64,000 bases of DNA from Bacteroides sp. 43_108 (lineage in GTDB: Bacteria; Bacteroidota; Bacteroidia; Bacteroidales; Bacteroidaceae), in contig MNQS01000009.1 of the NCBI GenBank assembly GCA_001915545.1, forward strand, positions 1-64,000. The letters run 5' to 3'. The notes under the pieces were generated by a model. It was not told the origin of the DNA. It saw only the letters and a list, made by a program, of their open reading frames with translations, and did not search any database. How positions within the stretch are numbered: the first letter of the stretch is position 1; every line of letters begins with the position of its first letter. This document shows positions 17,436 to 26,979 of this stretch, piece after piece. A program made the position numbers and the translations under genes.

Positions 17436-18344
17436 TTAGTTTTTGAGATTGAGGAAGTATCCAAGCTTGTACAATGAAAAAATGAGCAATGATGGTTTGT
17501 GGCCAAGCAGATTGCGGCGCATCTTAGAATAGAAACAACGATAAAGGACAAGCGCCAACGATTTCAGATGCATAGATTCAACCTTATCTGCCATTGCTTC
17601 CACACGGCTGTTGCCCTGCATCTTTCCATTAAGTGAATACAGTGTGCGCAAGGCTGTTTCTGATTTCCTTATGAATGCTTCATTTGTATCAATGCCTGTA
17701 TGTATAAGTGGATTGTCTATATGAAGTAAAGGAATATTCCTTTTCATAAGTTCAACACCAAAGAGTGCATCTTCGTATCCATATTCCTTGCAGTCTTCAT
17801 CGAAACGTATAGACATGAAAACTGACTTACGGATAAGAAAATTGAAAGTTGAAAGTTGGTTGTAAGGATGTTTCGAACGTTCTGATGCAGCACGCCTTTG
17901 GTCTGCTTTCCGTTCATATCTATAGCGCAACTCCCGTCCATAATCGTCAAAGTTTTCGGGATGGCGCAATCCACCGCATATTGCGTCGCATTTAGGCATT
18001 GCTTCAACATATTTGTCGATGAAGCCATCTGAAGCAACCTGTGCATCGCAATCAATGAAGAGAAGCCAATCATATTTTGCAACTTCTGCCATTTTATTAC
18101 GACTGGAAGCAAGACCAATGTTGTGGTCGCGATGAATGAATGTGCAACATGAAAGTTCTGAACATGTCATTCTGTTGCATTCAACAGATTTTGTATCCGT
18201 AGAAGCATCATCGTTTACAATAATTTCAAATGTTATCTGTGAGCGCGTACATAATCTGTGAAGACTTCTGATTAGTTCGCTGCAATCGTAATTGCGTGTT
18301 GGAATAAGGATTGAAAGCATAAATTTATTTATCATAAGTATCAA
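17436..18344 (-). CDS. Family 2 glycosyltransferase
   Basis: About 300 residues with the GT-A fold of family 2: LSILIPTRNYDCSELIRSL at the start, IIVNDDASTD (nucleotide-sugar binding Asp), HNIGLASSRNKMAE, and the DxD-like metal site LLFIDCDAQV near residue 118. GYEDALFGVELMKR resembles the ED acceptor-side motif containing the catalytic base. It is cytoplasmic with no clear membrane segment. Sugar donor and acceptor cannot be told; such single genes often modify surface glycans or glycoproteins. The real start may be the internal Met nine codons in (MLSILIPTRN). Confidence 0.85.
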   Translation of the reverse strand: MILMINKFMLSILIPTRNYDCSELIRSLHRLCTRSQITFEIIVNDDASTDTKSVECNRMTCSELSCCTFIHRDHNIGLASSRNKMAEVAKYDWLLFIDCDAQVASDGFIDKYVEAMPKCDAICGGLRHPENFDDYGRELRYRYERKADQRRAASERSKHPYNQLSTFNFLIRKSVFMSIRFDEDCKEYGYEDALFGVELMKRNIPLLHIDNPLIHTGIDTNEAFIRKSETALRTLYSLNGKMQGNSRVEAMADKVESMHLKSLALVLYRCFYSKMRRNLLGHKPSLLIFSLYKLGYFLNLKN

Positions 18345-18509
18345 GTTGGCCCGAGAGGACCTGCAGACTGTTTACAAAGTTAACAAATTGCACTTACATA
18401 CAGTCTCTATTGGAATAAATTTCATAATTTTGTCTATATGTTCGCTTCAGTGAAAGCGATCACGTATTGTTTATTTTCAAATACTGTAAAATCGAACACT
18501 TTTACATTT

Positions 18510-19772
18510 ATGCAACCTTTAGCAGAAAGATTAAGACCGCAAACGCTTGACGATTATATCGGCCAGAGACATCTGGTCGGTGAGGGAGCTGTAATCAGAA
18601 GGATGATAGAACAGAAAAATGTTTCATCATTCATCCTTTGGGGACCTCCAGGTGTCGGAAAAACAACACTGGCCAACATCATAGCCAAGAGTTTGGAAGT
18701 GCCTTTTTTCACATTGAGCGCCGTAACTTCAGGAGTTAAGGATGTGCGAGAGGTTATTGACAAAGCCAAGTCTTCACGATTTTTCGGCAAAGGGAACCCG
18801 ATTCTGTTTATTGACGAAATCCACAGATTCAGCAAATCTCAGCAGGATTCGCTTCTGGGTGCCGTTGAGCAAGGAATTGTAACACTAATAGGTGCTACAA
18901 CTGAAAATCCGTCGTTTGAAGTCATTCGCCCTCTGTTGAGCAGATGCCAGGTTTATGTTCTTAAATCTCTGGATAAAGACGATCTTCTGCAATTGCTTGA
19001 CCATGCTCTGAAGAAAGATTTCTACCTGAAGGAAAAAAACATAAAATTAAAGGAAACAGATGCAATACTTCGCTACAGTGGAGGGGATGCACGCAAACTT
19101 CTTAACATACTTGAACTTGTTTCCGAAGCAGGCAACGGGGTTGAAATAACCGATGAAATCGTCAGCAACTGTCTGCAGCAGAACCCGTTGGCATACGACA
19201 AGGACGGTGAGATGCACTATGACATAATATCTGCATTCATTAAAAGTATACGTGGCAGCGATCCTGACGCAGCAATATATTATCTGGCAAGAATGATAGA
19301 AGGAGGTGAAGATCCTGTATTTATTGCGAGAAGATTAGTCATATCAGCAAGTGAAGATATCGGGCTTGCAAATCCAAATGCCCTGTTGCTGGCCAATGCG
19401 GCTTTCGATACAGTTTCCAAAGTTGGTATGCCGGAAGGGCGCATCCCGTTGGCCGAGGCAACTATATACCTTGCATCAAGTCCTAAAAGCAATTCCGCTT
19501 ATATGGCAATCAATACAGCCTTGCAGTTTGTGCGCCAAACAGGCAACCTGCCAGTACCGTTGCATCTCCGCAACGCTCCTACACAGTTAATGGCACAACT
19601 GGGATATGCAGAAAACTACAAATATGCACACGATTATCCTGGCCATTTTGTTGTACAGCAATTTCTTCCCGATGAAATCGTAGGCCAACGCTTCTGGGCA
19701 CCACAAGAAAATCCTCAAGAGAGCAAGTTGAAAGAACGTATGGATGCCTTGTGGGGACGCAACAAAAGCTAG
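18510..19772 (+). CDS. rarA: Replication-associated recombination protein A (AAA ATPase)
   Basis: A 420-residue RarA/MgsA protein, a clamp-loader-like AAA ATPase that acts at stalled replication forks. The family start MQPLAERLRPQTLDDYIGQ lies at 18510; an in-frame Met at 18438 adds only unlikely residues. Walker A is GPPGVGKTTLA (about 45-55), Walker B LFIDEIHRFSKSQQD (about 100), then GATTENPSFEV (sensor 1) and SRCQVYVL. The C-terminal half carries the tetramerization region (PEGRIPLAEATIYLASSPKSN). It is a single gene ending in a strong bidirectional terminator opposite mutS2. Confidence 0.93.
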   Translation: MQPLAERLRPQTLDDYIGQRHLVGEGAVIRRMIEQKNVSSFILWGPPGVGKTTLANIIAKSLEVPFFTLSAVTSGVKDVREVIDKAKSSRFFGKGNPILFIDEIHRFSKSQQDSLLGAVEQGIVTLIGATTENPSFEVIRPLLSRCQVYVLKSLDKDDLLQLLDHALKKDFYLKEKNIKLKETDAILRYSGGDARKLLNILELVSEAGNGVEITDEIVSNCLQQNPLAYDKDGEMHYDIISAFIKSIRGSDPDAAIYYLARMIEGGEDPVFIARRLVISASEDIGLANPNALLLANAAFDTVSKVGMPEGRIPLAEATIYLASSPKSNSAYMAINTALQFVRQTGNLPVPLHLRNAPTQLMAQLGYAENYKYAHDYPGHFVVQQFLPDEIVGQRFWAPQENPQESKLKERMDALWGRNKS

Positions 19773-19858
19773 CTTGTAAAATATGTGTAACAAAGGTTAA
19801 TCGTGAAACATTTTATTTTTATTACGATGAATTCGTAATTTATCACTATAAAGCATAG

Positions 19859-19897
19859 ATAGGGGCGTTCTCAATTTATTTCTGAGAACGCCCCTAT
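19859..19897. terminator. Bidirectional terminator between rarA and mutS2
   Basis: ATAGGGGCGTTCTCA (19859-19873) and TGAGAACGCCCCTAT (19883-19897) form a perfect 15-base stem with a 9-base A/T loop, between two convergent genes. Confidence 0.85.
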
Positions 19898-20038
19898 TAC
19901 GTTTGTATGAGTATTATAGATATAATTTAACTATATTTGCTAATTGGCTTGCCTGCAAATGATTATATGTATGGAATAAGCAGAGAGTACCTGTGGTCAA
20001 TTTATTTTCAGCTACTTAAATCAAAATTGCACTTTGCA

Positions 20039-22573
20039 TCATACAATATCAACCACTGTGATTCCTGCACCTCCAAATTGTACGTGTTCATCGTGGAAAT
20101 CTGCTACGGCTGGGATTGTAGCGAGATACTGTCTTATTAGAGTGCGGAGTATTCCTGAGCCTGTTCCGTGAAGAATGCGTACTCGTGAAACACCTGCAAC
20201 GAGTGCATCGTCTATAAAATATGTTACTGCTTGAACGGCTTCGTCACCTCTCATGCCTCGCACATCGATGTCTTGACGGAATTCCAGTTTTTTCTCGCGT
20301 ATCTCATTCTGTGTCTGAAGACTGATGAATGTTGCGGCGCGTTCTTCTTTTTCCGGTGCTTTCGATGGTTCCAATACGTCAATCTTCACGTTTGTCAGCA
20401 TGACGCCGAATGCAACTGTTGCCATCTTGCCGTTTATCTTAACGACTTTTCCTATAGAAGTCTGTCCTTTCATCTTGACGAAGTCACCGACAACAGGAAC
20501 AAAAGTCTTTTTTTCTTGTGTTGATACCTGAGCACTGTTCTGTTTTTCAGAACCTTTGCCCGCATCCTTCTTGTTCTTGTTTTCCTCACGACGTTTGCGC
20601 CTTGCCTGAATCTTCTCCATTTGACGGCGAATTCGTTCTTCCATCATGTCTGGGTCAACTTCACGCACTGTCTGTCTGAAATCAGCGAGCTCCTGACGTA
20701 TGTCTTTTGTTCTTTCTTTCTCTGCTTGAGCTTCCTTGATTTCCTTAATTGTCTGTTCAATCTTTGCGTTGGAAGATTTCAGCAATTCCTGCGCCTGTTC
20801 CTTAGCCTTGGCAAGTATCTCCTTTCGTTCCTTATGCAGTTGTTCTATTTCACTCTCATAGCGACTTATTGTCTGCTCCATCTGCTTCTCGTGCTGTCTG
20901 ATGGCCTGACGCTTGTTTTCCCAATAACGTTTGTCGCGCACAATGTCCTGCAGGTACTTGTCGGCATTTATGTATTCACGTCCTACAATATCTGAGGCAT
21001 CAGCAATGACATCTTCCGGAATTCCTATTTTGCGTGCAATCTCAACAGCAAACGAACTTCCGGGGTTGCCGATGCGAAGCTCGAAGAGAGGGCGCATAAG
21101 CTTACGGTCATACAGCATAGCTCCGTTGACTACGCCTTCGTTTTCCTCTGCAAAATGTTTAAGATTCTGATAGTGAGTTGTTATTACGCCAAAGGCACGC
21201 TTGGCATTGAAACGTTTGAGAACAGCTTCTGCCATGGCACCTCCGATTTGCGGTTCTGTTCCCGAACCGAATTCATCGATAAGAATAAGACTTGTTCCAC
21301 CGCATCTCTTCATCGTAATCTTCATGTTCAGAAGGTGAGATGAATAAGTAGACAAGTCGTCTTCAATGCTCTGCTCGTCACCTATGTCGAGAAAAATATC
21401 ACCAAACACACCCATACGACTGCCTTCGCTCATTGGCACGAGCATACCGCACTGCATCATATACTGCAAAAGTCCTACAGTTTTAAGACAGACAGACTTA
21501 CCACCGGCATTAGGTCCTGAGATAAGTAGTATACGCTGACGTGTATTCAGTGTCATTTCAAGGGGTACAACTTTTTTGCCCTGGCGCGCAAGTGACATCT
21601 GCAAAAGAGGATGCACTGCCATGCTCCAGTCAATACCCGGCTTATTCTCAATAGAAGGTTCAACAGATGATGTAGTTATGGCAAATTTTGCCTTTGCGCG
21701 GACAAAATCCACGTCAGCCAAAAAACTATACGATCTCAGCATCTCATCTGCCTCAGGCCTTATCGTAGCCGTGAATTCCATTAGAATACGTATTATTTCA
21801 CGGCGCTCTTCAGATTCAAGTTCTCGTACGCGGTTGTTGGCTTCCACAACTTCTGCCGGTTCAATGTAAACAGTACGTCCGGAGTCTGATTCATCGTGCA
21901 CAATACCCTTTACTTTGCGTTTCATTGCCGGTGCAACTGGGATTACCAGACGGCCGTCGCGCACAGTCGGCGCTGCATCCTTATCAACGAGCCCTTCAGA
22001 TTTTGCATTCTTCAGCATAGCCTGCAACGATCGTGATATGCTACCGGCTGTAGCCGCCAATTCACGTCTGATACGCCCAAGTTCCGGTGATGCCGTATCT
22101 TTTATATTGCCATACTGGTCTATAATTTGTCCGATGCGTTTCACTACATGAGGATAAACTGCAACTTCAGATGACAAACGTTGCAGTGCCGGATAGAAAT
22201 ACTTGCGGCTGCTGTTGTCGTCAGAACTTTCCTCATCGCCCGCACGATTCAGGAATGACGATATGTCTATAATGGCCTGCAGTGAACGCTGAAGGTCAAA
22301 CATGTCCTTTTCATCAAGAAAAGTTCTCTCAATCCTTATGCGCTTGAGTGCATCTCGCACGTCGAAGAAGTTGCGGTCCGGAAAATCTTCCTCTTGAAGT
22401 ATGCGTACCATTTCAGACGTTTCGCGCACACGACGTCTTATTTCGTCGTATTCAGACGAGAACTTCATTTCCTCTACGCGTTCACGTCCCAATTCGCACA
22501 AACATGACTGCGACAGCATCTCCCTAACTGTGCTGAAGCCTATTTTTTCCTCAAACGTATCTGGATATATCAT
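20039..22573 (-). CDS. mutS2: Endonuclease MutS2
   Basis: An 844-residue MutS2 protein. The N-terminal core has the lever and clamp helices, then the ATPase with Walker A GPNAGGKSVCLKT (about 352), Walker B SLILIDEFGSGTEP and the TTHYQNLK switch. A long Glu/Lys/Arg coiled-coil region (about 520-650) follows, a KOW-like beta segment (FVKMKGQTSIGKV), and finally the Smr endonuclease domain DVRGMRGDEAVQAV...ILHGTGSGILR. MutS2 is known both for suppressing recombination and for rescuing collided ribosomes. The gene is complete, single, and has a promoter 36-50 bases upstream. Confidence 0.95.
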   Translation of the reverse strand: MIYPDTFEEKIGFSTVREMLSQSCLCELGRERVEEMKFSSEYDEIRRRVRETSEMVRILQEEDFPDRNFFDVRDALKRIRIERTFLDEKDMFDLQRSLQAIIDISSFLNRAGDEESSDDNSSRKYFYPALQRLSSEVAVYPHVVKRIGQIIDQYGNIKDTASPELGRIRRELAATAGSISRSLQAMLKNAKSEGLVDKDAAPTVRDGRLVIPVAPAMKRKVKGIVHDESDSGRTVYIEPAEVVEANNRVRELESEERREIIRILMEFTATIRPEADEMLRSYSFLADVDFVRAKAKFAITTSSVEPSIENKPGIDWSMAVHPLLQMSLARQGKKVVPLEMTLNTRQRILLISGPNAGGKSVCLKTVGLLQYMMQCGMLVPMSEGSRMGVFGDIFLDIGDEQSIEDDLSTYSSHLLNMKITMKRCGGTSLILIDEFGSGTEPQIGGAMAEAVLKRFNAKRAFGVITTHYQNLKHFAEENEGVVNGAMLYDRKLMRPLFELRIGNPGSSFAVEIARKIGIPEDVIADASDIVGREYINADKYLQDIVRDKRYWENKRQAIRQHEKQMEQTISRYESEIEQLHKERKEILAKAKEQAQELLKSSNAKIEQTIKEIKEAQAEKERTKDIRQELADFRQTVREVDPDMMEERIRRQMEKIQARRKRREENKNKKDAGKGSEKQNSAQVSTQEKKTFVPVVGDFVKMKGQTSIGKVVKINGKMATVAFGVMLTNVKIDVLEPSKAPEKEERAATFISLQTQNEIREKKLEFRQDIDVRGMRGDEAVQAVTYFIDDALVAGVSRVRILHGTGSGILRTLIRQYLATIPAVADFHDEHVQFGGAGITVVDIV

Positions 22574-22615
22574 TTCTTAATAGCAATATATTCTTTTACA
22601 TGTTAAAACAGCGTG

Positions 22616-22646
22616 CAAAGTTAAGCTTTTTATCTATACGATTCAA
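22616..22646 (-). promoter_or_regulatory. Promoter of mutS2
   Basis: On the minus strand TAACTTTG (22623-22616) matches TAnnTTTG; a TTG (22646-22644) lies about 20 bases upstream in the -33 place. The expected 5' leader is roughly 35 bases. Confidence 0.45.
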
Positions 22647-22730
22647 TATGCCGTCATTCGATATGCATATAGTTTTCTTACCATAAAAATCATTTCTGTA
22701 ATTGTGGTTATTCAAACTGTAAAATGTTTA

Positions 22731-22761
22731 TTTGTGTTGTGATACATACTGATTAATTTTG
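22731..22761 (+). promoter_or_regulatory. Consensus Bacteroidota promoter of the cyclophilin-like/DUF3737/patB operon
   Basis: TTTG at 22731-22734, 19 bases, then TAATTTTG at 22754-22761. This is a full match to TTTG-N19-TAnnTTTG. The transcript should start near 22768, which favours the ATG at 22785 as start codon. Confidence 0.75.
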
Positions 22762-22784
22762 CAGTAAACAAAATGCACACTAGT

Positions 22785-23360
22785 ATGAAAAGATTTATTT
22801 TCGCAATCTTGCTTCCCGTTTTTCTGCCGGCATTATGCACAGTTTATTCTTGTTCGTCTGAGGATGATCCATATGAACAGTCAATATCCGGTAGTACATC
22901 TGGTTCACAACAAACAGACAACAATGCAGTCGATGACGAAACAACAAATGATAATAACCCTGTTATGGAAAATAGAATTGAAATAAGAATAGGCCATGCA
23001 TCATTTACATGTTTGCTCGAAAACAATGATGTTGCAAGAGCTTTTGCTGACATGCTTCCTCTGAGAATGAATATGTCTGAACTTAACGGAAATGAAAAAT
23101 ACAGCTCCTTAGGTAGAGATTTACCTACAAGTGCGGTAAGACCCGGCACTATCAATGCCGGCGATCTCATGCTTTGGGGATCATCGACCTTAGTGCTTTT
23201 CTATGAGACATTTTCTTCGTCCTACAGCTACACCAGACTTGGACGTATAACGGACACAGAAGGTTTGGCAGAGGCTGTTGGCAACGGCAATGTGACAGTA
23301 TATTTTGATAAACCGATAGATACAGGAATGGAGGAAATAGTATATGAAAAAAATAATTGA
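22785..23360 (+). CDS. Cyclophilin-like fold lipoprotein
   Basis: About 191 residues. Starting at the Met at 22785 gives MKRFIFAILLPVFLPALCTVYSC, a lipoprotein signal with lipobox VYSC; an in-frame Met at 22773 is the alternative and is very close to the expected transcript start. After a Ser/Asn/Thr-rich linker (about residues 25-65) the domain IEIRIGHASFTCLLENNDVARAFADMLP...GDLMLWGSSTLVLFYETF...YTRLGRIT is the bacterial cyclophilin-like domain of small MTH-type proteins. Such domains lack the usual prolyl isomerase active site and their function is uncertain. It is first in an operon with the DUF3737 and PatB genes and overlaps the next gene by 17 bases. Confidence 0.8.
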   Translation: MKRFIFAILLPVFLPALCTVYSCSSEDDPYEQSISGSTSGSQQTDNNAVDDETTNDNNPVMENRIEIRIGHASFTCLLENNDVARAFADMLPLRMNMSELNGNEKYSSLGRDLPTSAVRPGTINAGDLMLWGSSTLVLFYETFSSSYSYTRLGRITDTEGLAEAVGNGNVTVYFDKPIDTGMEEIVYEKNN

Positions 23361-24189
23361 CACTGAGTTCGGCGGAGAACGTCCGCTATTCGGTTCGCAT
23401 GACCTTTTACTAGAGAACGTAACAATCCACGCCGGAGAATCGGCATTAAAAGAATGCTCAAACATTGAGGCCGTTAATTGCCGTTTTGAGGGGAAATATC
23501 CTTTCTGGCATGTTGACGGATTCAAAATCAATGACTGTCTGTTCACCGAAGGAGGACGTGCGGCTTTGTGGTATTCGCAAAACCTCGTGATGAAAAACAC
23601 CCGTGTTGACGCACCTAAGATGTTCCGCGAAATGAACGGCATCAAACTTGACAATGTCGTGCTGACAGATGCACAGGAAACCTTGTGGCATTGCAGCAAT
23701 ATCGAATTGAAGGATGTAACAGTTGACAATGCAGATTATCTGTTCATGCACAGTTCCGACATACGCATATCACATTACAGGCAGAACGGCAACTATTCCT
23801 TCCAATATTGCCGTAACGTGGAAATACGCAATGCGGTTATAAATTCCAAAGATGCTTTCTGGAACTCGGAAAACGTGACGGTGTATGATTCAGAAATCAA
23901 CGGCGAGTACCTCGGCTGGCATTCTCGCAATCTAAAGCTTGTCAACTGCCACATTTCCGGAACTCAGCCACTATGCTACGCCAAGAATCTCATAATGGAA
24001 AACTGCACAATGGCCGATGATTGCGATCTCGCATTCGAATACAGCAGTGTTGTGGCAGACATTTGCGGAAATGTGCGCAGTATAAAGAATCCTACAACAG
24101 GCAGAATCACAGCTGACAGCATTGACGAAACAATAATCGATGAAAATATCAAGCAACCTGCAGACTGCTGTATTTCTATTAGAGAATAA
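23344..24189 (+). CDS. DUF3737 right-handed beta-helix protein
   Basis: A 281-residue protein built of about ten short repeats such as LLLENVTIHAGE, NIEAVNCRFEG, FKINDCLFTEG, LVMKNTRVDA and IELKDVTVDNA, each about 20 residues. This is the regular rung pattern of a parallel beta-helix and matches the DUF3737 family. Conserved aromatic/Trp positions recur (PFWHVDG, ALWYSQN, TLWHCSN, AFWNSEN, LGWHSRN), so one face of the helix carries a line of Trp residues, as in some carbohydrate- or ligand-binding helices. There is no signal peptide. The function is unknown. It overlaps the lipoprotein gene upstream by 17 bases. Confidence 0.85.
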   Translation: MKKIIDTEFGGERPLFGSHDLLLENVTIHAGESALKECSNIEAVNCRFEGKYPFWHVDGFKINDCLFTEGGRAALWYSQNLVMKNTRVDAPKMFREMNGIKLDNVVLTDAQETLWHCSNIELKDVTVDNADYLFMHSSDIRISHYRQNGNYSFQYCRNVEIRNAVINSKDAFWNSENVTVYDSEINGEYLGWHSRNLKLVNCHISGTQPLCYAKNLIMENCTMADDCDLAFEYSSVVADICGNVRSIKNPTTGRITADSIDETIIDENIKQPADCCISIRE

Positions 24190-24208
24190 CCTGAAAACTT
24201 CCTGTAAC

Positions 24209-25375
24209 ATGAAATATAATTTCGATGAGATAATCGAGCGTCGAGGCACGTGCTCCTATAAATGGGACAGCGCGCCAGAAAACGGAATACTTCCTATGTG
24301 GGTGGCCGATATGGACTTCCGCACAGCACAACCGATTGTAGATGCTGTCAAGCGCAGGGCATCACTTGGCGTATATGGGTACACACGTGTTCCCGACAGC
24401 TACTATTCAGCCGTTGTCAATTGGTTTGCCCGTCGCCATCAGTGGACCATGGATAAGGAATGGATTATATACACATCCGGTGTTGTTCCTGCTTTGTCTG
24501 CTGTCATAAAGGCACTTACAGCTCCTAGTGACAAGGTGCTGGTACAGACACCTGTATACAATTGTTTCTTTTCGTCAATACGCAACAACGGATGTGAAGT
24601 GCTGTCAAGTCCACTGAAATACGAGAACTCTACATACCACATAGATTTCGAAGATTTCGAAAGGAAAGCATCCGATTCATCGGTGAAGATTTTCCTTCTC
24701 TGCAATCCGCATAATCCTGCTGGACGCGTATGGACACGAGCAGAGCTTACACGTATGGGCGAAATATGTCTGCGCCACGGCGTAACAGTCGTTTCCGACG
24801 AGATACATTGCGAACTTGTGATGCCTGGTCACTCATATACGCCTTTTGCTTCACTTTCAGACGAATTTCTGAAACATTCGGTTACATGCACGTCACCAAG
24901 CAAGTCGTTCAACATGGCCGGTCTACAGATAGCCAACATAACAGTATTCGACAAGGACATGAGGCAGCGCATAGACAAGGCCATCAACATCAATGAGGTG
25001 TGCGATGTGAATCCTTTTGGAGTTGATGCGCTCATAGCAGCATACAATGAGGGAGAGGAATGGTTGTCGCAACTCATCAGTTATCTGTACGATAATTATC
25101 TGTACATGGCTGAATACTGCGCAGAGAATTTGTCCGATTATCCATTGACAATATTGGAAGGAACATACCTTGTATGGATGGATTGCCGCGCCTCGGGCTT
25201 GAAATCCGAACAATTGGCAGAGAAGCTAAAAGAAGAGACAGGACTATGGCTGAATGCCGGCACAATGTATGGTCCCGAGGGCGAAGGTTTCATAAGATGG
25301 AACATTGCTTGCCCGCGTTCCATGCTTGCCGACGGTCTTTCGCGCTTCAGCAGATTTGCCGACAGAATGAAATAA
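24209..25375 (+). CDS. PatB/MalY-family pyridoxal-phosphate C-S lyase/aminotransferase
   Basis: A 388-residue class I/II aminotransferase-fold enzyme. The start MKYNFDEIIERRGTCSYKWD at 24209 is the family start and lies 19 bases after the DUF3737 stop; an earlier in-frame Met would overlap that gene. PILPMWVADMDF-type residues (GILPMWVADMDFRTA), GYTRVPDSYY, LCNPHNPAGRVW, SDEIHCELV and the PLP lysine in TSPSKSFNMAGLQ (about 232) are the hallmarks of MalY/PatB cystathionine beta-lyases. It probably cleaves cystathionine or cysteine conjugates to give a thiol, pyruvate and ammonia. The exact substrate is not deducible. Confidence 0.9.
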   Translation: MKYNFDEIIERRGTCSYKWDSAPENGILPMWVADMDFRTAQPIVDAVKRRASLGVYGYTRVPDSYYSAVVNWFARRHQWTMDKEWIIYTSGVVPALSAVIKALTAPSDKVLVQTPVYNCFFSSIRNNGCEVLSSPLKYENSTYHIDFEDFERKASDSSVKIFLLCNPHNPAGRVWTRAELTRMGEICLRHGVTVVSDEIHCELVMPGHSYTPFASLSDEFLKHSVTCTSPSKSFNMAGLQIANITVFDKDMRQRIDKAININEVCDVNPFGVDALIAAYNEGEEWLSQLISYLYDNYLYMAEYCAENLSDYPLTILEGTYLVWMDCRASGLKSEQLAEKLKEETGLWLNAGTMYGPEGEGFIRWNIACPRSMLADGLSRFSRFADRMK

Positions 25376-25438
25376 TTAATAGCTGAATAGTTTTTTTGTT
25401 TTGTGCGTCCGGTTGTACTTCTGCGCGGTGCACAAAGA

Positions 25439-25480
25439 AAGTCCGTTTCCAATCCATTTACGGTCCAGGGAAACGGACTT
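25439..25480. terminator. Bidirectional terminator between patB-like gene and hydrolase
   Basis: AAGTCCGTTTCC (25439-25450) and GGAAACGGACTT (25469-25480) form a perfect 12-base stem between convergent genes; a second smaller stem TTTGTGC/GCACAAA (25400-25406 and 25430-25436) lies just before it. Confidence 0.7.
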
Positions 25481-25482
25481 GT

Positions 25483-26892
25483 TCAGTATTTTTTCCCGTC
25501 GGAATATTTGAGCCTCAATATCCAAAAGGCCATTTCTTCTCTTACTTCATAAGACATAGTTTCTTCTATTGCGGCATACTCCGCCACGTCTCCACTTTTA
25601 CAGTGTTGAAACAAGTGGTTCATCGATGGATACTCTTTTATGACACTTTCTTCGTTCTTCGGCAGCAATCTCCGGATGGCACCGAGATTCGTCTTTGCAT
25701 CCACTTGTTTGTCGAGACTTCCGTTTATGGCCAATACCGGACACTTCACGTTCGGAATGTATTTCTGCGGGTCAAGGCTGAGAAATTGATCCATCCATGG
25801 CGACGGCGATGTCAGTACCTTCGACAGATTCTGCAATGCCGGTACCGGCAGACTTACATTTTCTGATTCGGCAAGACTGTCGATGACCGATGTTCCGTCA
25901 GTCAGAATGCTGCCGTGCTCTACACGATATTCAAGAACCTTGTCCAACAGCAGGCAATAGCTGTTGATGTCGGCCTGAGGCATCCCTGCATATTCCAGTG
26001 CGGCACGATTCTGGCTGACTATTATACTGTCGCCTCGGACAGCGGCACCGGCCATGCTTACGATGAAATCCAATTTGTCGGGATATTCCGAAGCCGACAT
26101 GAAAGCAATAGTGCCTCCTTCGCTGTGTCCTACCATGCCGATTCTGCCGAAACGTCCGTCCTTATGCAGAAAATCTATGCCTGCCATGGCATCGTGCATA
26201 TTGGTCATTGTTGTTGCCTCGGCCGCATTGCCCGTCGACCTGTCCACGCCGCGATCATCGTATCTCAGCGTTGCAACACCGTAGCGTGCAAACATATCGG
26301 CAATTACGTAAAAAGGCTTATGCCCGAATATTTCCTCATCGCGGTTCTGCTGTCCGCTTCCGGTCACCATGACTACTGCAGGCACTCTCTGCCCCAGCAG
26401 TACCATCTGAGGCATAGTCAATGTTCCCGACAGCACAGTCCCGTCCTCCGGATTGGTAAATGTGACTTCCTCTATAGGGTACGGAAACGGTGGTTTCGGA
26501 GTCTGCGGACGTTTCAGCTCGACTGTGCCCGGACTGAGCACAAGCTTGAAGTTCATGCCCGACTGTGCGAACGTACCGTCAATTCTGCCGTCGGTGACGC
26601 TGCCGCTGTATCTGGCCATGATGGAAGGGATCGCCACTGCCAATGAATCCGCCGAAACGTATTCAACGTTGACCGAAATGCCCTTTGCTCCCTGCTCGGG
26701 ACTGTCCATCGTACACTGTGTTTTGCCGTCATTTCCCTTGCTGAAATTGAATACAATACTTAGTTCGGCAATTCCTGCATCGAGTTTCCCGTTCCAGCTT
26801 CCTTCTATAGTCTGTGCTTGTGTGTACGAAAAACCGACATACGTGGCAACAACCGCAGCGGCAGTTTTAAGCAAAATACTTGACATATGCAT
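25483..26892 (-). CDS. Secreted alpha/beta hydrolase (esterase/peptidase S9-S33 type)
   Basis: A 469-residue protein. The N-terminal signal peptide ends after ATYVGFSYTQAQ. Residues about 25-130 form a beta domain (IEGSWNGKLDAGIAELSIVFNF), also seen in other Bacteroidota esterases, and the rest is an alpha/beta hydrolase. Visible catalytic triad: Ser in GHSEGG (about 256), Asp in INGSLDKQVD (about 392), His in YPSMNHLFQ (about 424); VVMVTGSGQQNRDE forms the oxyanion region. The enzyme would act in the periplasm or outside. Acyl ester, peptide or sugar ester substrates are all possible. It is transcribed in the same direction as ettA, starting 87 bases after the ettA stop. Confidence 0.85.
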   Translation of the reverse strand: MHMSSILLKTAAAVVATYVGFSYTQAQTIEGSWNGKLDAGIAELSIVFNFSKGNDGKTQCTMDSPEQGAKGISVNVEYVSADSLAVAIPSIMARYSGSVTDGRIDGTFAQSGMNFKLVLSPGTVELKRPQTPKPPFPYPIEEVTFTNPEDGTVLSGTLTMPQMVLLGQRVPAVVMVTGSGQQNRDEEIFGHKPFYVIADMFARYGVATLRYDDRGVDRSTGNAAEATTMTNMHDAMAGIDFLHKDGRFGRIGMVGHSEGGTIAFMSASEYPDKLDFIVSMAGAAVRGDSIIVSQNRAALEYAGMPQADINSYCLLLDKVLEYRVEHGSILTDGTSVIDSLAESENVSLPVPALQNLSKVLTSPSPWMDQFLSLDPQKYIPNVKCPVLAINGSLDKQVDAKTNLGAIRRLLPKNEESVIKEYPSMNHLFQHCKSGDVAEYAAIEETMSYEVREEMAFWILRLKYSDGKKY

Positions 26893-26979
26893 AAATTCAT
26901 TTTAAAGTATAGAATTACAAAAAGTCTCAGAGCATACATGTCTCTGCGCATATACACTCTGAAACTGTTTTCCGGCATC

